From positions 1 through 6,493 of the forward strand of contig CAMUNT010000031.1 in NCBI GenBank assembly GCA_947090365.1: a stretch of 6,493 bases of DNA, read 5' to 3'. Both the position numbers and the translations under genes were made by a program. A model generated the notes under the pieces. The model was not told the DNA's origin. It was given only the letters and a program-made list of their open reading frames with translations, and did no database searches. This document shows, one piece after another, positions 5,507 through 6,493 of the stretch; position 1 is the first letter of the stretch; each line of letters opens with the position of its first letter. This stretch comes from an uncultured Clostridia bacterium. GTDB taxonomy: Bacteria; Bacillota; Clostridia; Christensenellales; Borkfalkiaceae.

Positions 5507-5737
5507 ATGATAGGTAAAATTATATACGAGGACGGGCGCGATTATACTTGTAATGACTGCGGCAAAGCAGCGCGCTTTAAAAGTCATAAAGCCGCAAAAG
5601 CTGTCGGTTGGGCGGTTGCGCGTAATTATATCAATTGTTACTGCCCAGACTGCGCGCCGGCACGCCGTAATGTCGGAAAGTACGGGGTCAGGCGCAACGC
5701 AATTCAGCAAAACTTTGATATCCCGACTAAAAGGTAA
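5507..5737 (+). CDS. Small zinc-finger-like protein (76 aa)
   Basis: Short protein with two Cys pairs, CNDC (residues 15-18) and CYCPDC (residues 44-49), separated by a basic helix-like stretch (KSHKAAKAVGWAVARNYINC) and followed by an Arg-rich tail. The spacing suggests one zinc ribbon or treble-clef-like site. Similar CxxC...CPxC miniproteins are common in Gram-positive phages and mobile elements, generally without known function. GAGGTG (5496-5501) is 5 nt before the ATG. It stands alone between two highly structured non-coding stretches, about 350 nt after the membrane-protein gene. An overlapping frame on the same strand (5553-5759) lacks these features. Nucleic-acid binding is likely by motif type; partner unknown. 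Confidence 0.8.
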   Translation: MIGKIIYEDGRDYTCNDCGKAARFKSHKAAKAVGWAVARNYINCYCPDCAPARRNVGKYGVRRNAIQQNFDIPTKR

Positions 5738-5765
5738 ACGTCTGCAAGTGAGGTCATAATTTCTT

Positions 5766-5795
5766 CCATATGCCGCCGCTTTGCGGCGGTTATGG
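5766..5795. repeat. GC-rich hairpin just upstream of the tRNA
   Basis: CCATA-t-GCCGCCGC / TTT / GCGGCGGT-TATGG: 13 pairs with a single bulged T and a UUU loop. It ends 8 nt before the tRNA's first base and contains CCGCTTTGCGG, the same micro-palindrome seen at 6375-6389 and 6470-6484, and in reverse form at 5295-5305. No following U-tract, so a processing or structural role is more likely than termination. Confidence 0.7.
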
Positions 5796-5803
5796 GGAAT
5801 CTT

Positions 5804-5876
5804 CGAGGGGTGGCGCACGGCAGCGAGTACGACTTTTAATCATACGGTGTAGGTTCAACTCCTACCCCCTCGACCA
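5804..5876 (+). tRNA. tRNA-Lys(UUU)-like gene with encoded CCA
   Basis: It folds as a complete cloverleaf. A perfect 7-bp acceptor stem joins 5804-5810 to 5866-5872, with discriminator A5873 and CCA 5874-5876. The T-arm is perfect (GTAGG/CCTAC, 5849-5853 and 5861-5865) with loop TTCAACT. The anticodon loop CTTTTAA (5833-5839) gives anticodon UUU at 5835-5837, and GACTTTTAATC matches the core of standard lysine tRNAs. Oddities: C29-A41 mismatch in the anticodon stem, G26-C44 able to extend that stem to six positions, G10-A25 mismatch in the D-stem, a minimal 6-nt D-loop (ACGGCA, still with GG and A21), and an unusual C1-G72 first pair. A73, U35 and U36, known lysine identity elements, are kept. 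It may be a diverged phage-type tRNA or a tRNA mimic. Confidence 0.82.
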
Positions 5877-5891
5877 TTAACTTAATAATAA

Positions 5892-6178
5892 ACGACCGGG
5901 CGACAAGTCGGAAAACTGTCGGGTTGTGGTGGTAGCCATTGCGAGTTAAGTCGAAGTACCACCCCTAAGCCAAAGGAAAAAGCCGGAGTTCGGCAAGCTT
6001 GGCGGGACGTGTGGTTCGTGGCGGTTAATTAAGAACGGGTGGACAAGTGCGGTTTAATAGCTCCGGTGGGCGCATAGTACGGCGATTTGATAGTATCAGA
6101 TTGAAACAGCTATTAAACGGAGATAGCAAAAGTTATCTTCCATTTTGTGGGGGATAACTGCGCCCTTAAAAGGGCGCA
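5892..6178 (+). ncRNA. Candidate large structured RNA directly after the tRNA
   Basis: No convincing reading frame, but a dense series of possible helices: ACGACC (5892-5897) with GGTTGT (5922-5927) around CGACA/TGTCG; GGTGGTA (5928-5934) with TACCACC (5957-5963); GCCAA (5969-5973) with TTGGC (5999-6003) around GCCG/CGGC; an 11-bp perfect GTTTAATAGCT (6052-6062) with 6108-6118; GGAGATA (6119-6125) with TATCTTCC (6134-6141, one bulge); and a closing TGCGCCC/GGGCGCA hairpin (6159-6165 and 6172-6178). Large ornamental RNAs such as GOLLD and ROOL are known to occur beside tRNAs in Gram-positive phages, but I cannot match this sequence to them. A DNA-level role (origin) remains possible. No clear promoter was seen. 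Confidence 0.45.
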
Positions 6179-6204
6179 AATGAAGAATACAAATAATATA
6201 ATAC

Positions 6205-6272
6205 CTGTAAAGTCCCCCGTAGGGTTTCCTATAAAGTCCCTGTAAAGTCTCCCGTAAGGTCGCTATAAAACT
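6205..6272. repeat. Iteron-like direct repeats beside an AT-rich stretch
   Basis: The decamer CTRTAAAGTC occurs at 6205-6214, 6229-6238 and 6240-6249, with a degenerate copy CTATAAAACT at 6263-6272 (starts 24, 11 and 23 bp apart). Two larger units, CTGTAAAGTC(C/T)CCCGTA(G/A)GGT, begin at 6205 and 6240. Immediately upstream, 6178-6204 is nearly all A/T and includes TATAAT (6197-6202) without a matching -35. Iterons plus an AT-rich unwinding stretch are typical of plasmid-type origins, but no Rep gene is present in the window. Confidence 0.55.
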
Positions 6273-6343
6273 TTACTCCGAAATTTAAGACAAACTGCGT
6301 CCGTGCGACTAAATGCCCGGCATCAACTTATTTATGCGGTATT

Positions 6344-6398
6344 TTGTGCAGTTGACTGCACAAAATTTTATATAAGCCGCTTTGCGGCTGAGCTGATA
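6344..6398. repeat. 55-bp double-palindrome repeat, copy 1
   Basis: Begins with TTGTGCAGT-TG-ACTGCACAA (6344-6363), extending here to 12-bp perfect arms (6341-6352 and 6355-6366). It continues through an AT stretch into AGCCGC-TTT-GCGGCT (6375-6389) and ends CTGATA. The first palindrome followed by AAAATTTTAT could act as a terminator (loop TTGA), or as a protein-binding dyad. Identical to 6439-6493. Confidence 0.9.
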
Positions 6399-6438
6399 AA
6401 GGTAAATACGGCGACAAGTTTTATCTCTTTTAATAAAA

Positions 6439-6493
6439 TTGTGCAGTTGACTGCACAAAATTTTATATAAGCCGCTTTGCGGCTGAGCTGATA
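6439..6493. repeat. 55-bp double-palindrome repeat, copy 2 (at window end)
   Basis: Exact copy of 6344-6398 at a 95-bp period, separated by 40 unrelated bases. Identity stops one base to the left of 6439 (A versus T in the two copies), and the window ends at the last shared base, so whether more copies follow is unknown. Confidence 0.9.

Noticed and set aside
5279..5818. Open frame of 179 codons on the minus strand
   Set aside because: It lies across the large palindrome, the CxxC gene and the hairpin near the tRNA. Its translation has no domain logic and no good ribosome binding site. The plus-strand 76-aa gene with two CxxC motifs explains the region better.
5877..6180. Self-splicing group I or group II intron after the tRNA
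   Set aside because: I cannot find the P3/P7 core of a group I intron or a domain V of a group II intron, and the tRNA is intact with its own CCA.
6313..6375. 20-codon open frame through repeat copy 1
   Set aside because: No ribosome binding site and it is made largely of the palindrome sequence.
5159..6493. Retron or CRISPR array
   Set aside because: There is no reverse transcriptase or Cas gene, and the repeats are too few and irregularly spaced for a CRISPR array.
1..6493. Complete circular element
   Set aside because: The first and last bases do not overlap; the terminal 55 bases match an internal repeat instead, and the recombinase lacks its C-terminus.

Overview
The window looks like one arm of an integrative mobile element (prophage, ICE/IME or related cryptic element) from a Bacillota, probably Clostridia-like, host. 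This rests on a large serine recombinase, small XRE-type regulators, strong AGGAGG-type ribosome binding sites and a chromosomally encoded CCA end on a tRNA. The host assignment is inference; no gene identifies a species. No known defence, retron, CRISPR, conjugation or phage structural gene is recognisable.

Layout. Positions 1-1563 (minus) hold a large serine recombinase that runs off the left edge. An XRE repressor-like gene (1560-1925, minus) is coupled to it by an ATGA overlap. A divergent control region (1926-2161) carries facing promoters, two operator-like palindromes 30 bp apart, a third half-site, and a strong hairpin between the rightward promoter and the first rightward gene. Rightward from 2162 runs a tight operon: an unknown 67-aa protein, an XRE regulator, a second small HTH protein whose DNA-binding half is about 50% identical to the divergent repressor, a coiled-coil protein, an unknown basic protein, and a 486-aa exported protein anchored by three C-terminal membrane helices.

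From 5159 to the end (1.3 kb) there is only one convincing gene, a 76-aa protein with two CxxC motifs (5507-5737). The rest is dense in secondary structure: a 164-nt nested palindrome (5229-5392), several short perfect hairpins, a tRNA-Lys(UUU)-like gene (5804-5876), about 290 nt of helix-rich sequence directly after it, iteron-like direct repeats beside an AT-rich stretch (about 6178-6275), and two identical 55-bp copies of a double-palindrome unit (6344-6398 and 6439-6493). The window ends exactly at the end of the second copy.

How it may work together (inference). The divergent HTH pair and shared operators look like a bistable switch. Repressor and recombinase are co-transcribed leftward, and the operon of small proteins and the membrane protein is expressed rightward under an attenuator-like leader. 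The right-hand region could be a replication/packaging origin, a large structured RNA locus next to a tRNA, or both. It is the part most likely to hold something undescribed.
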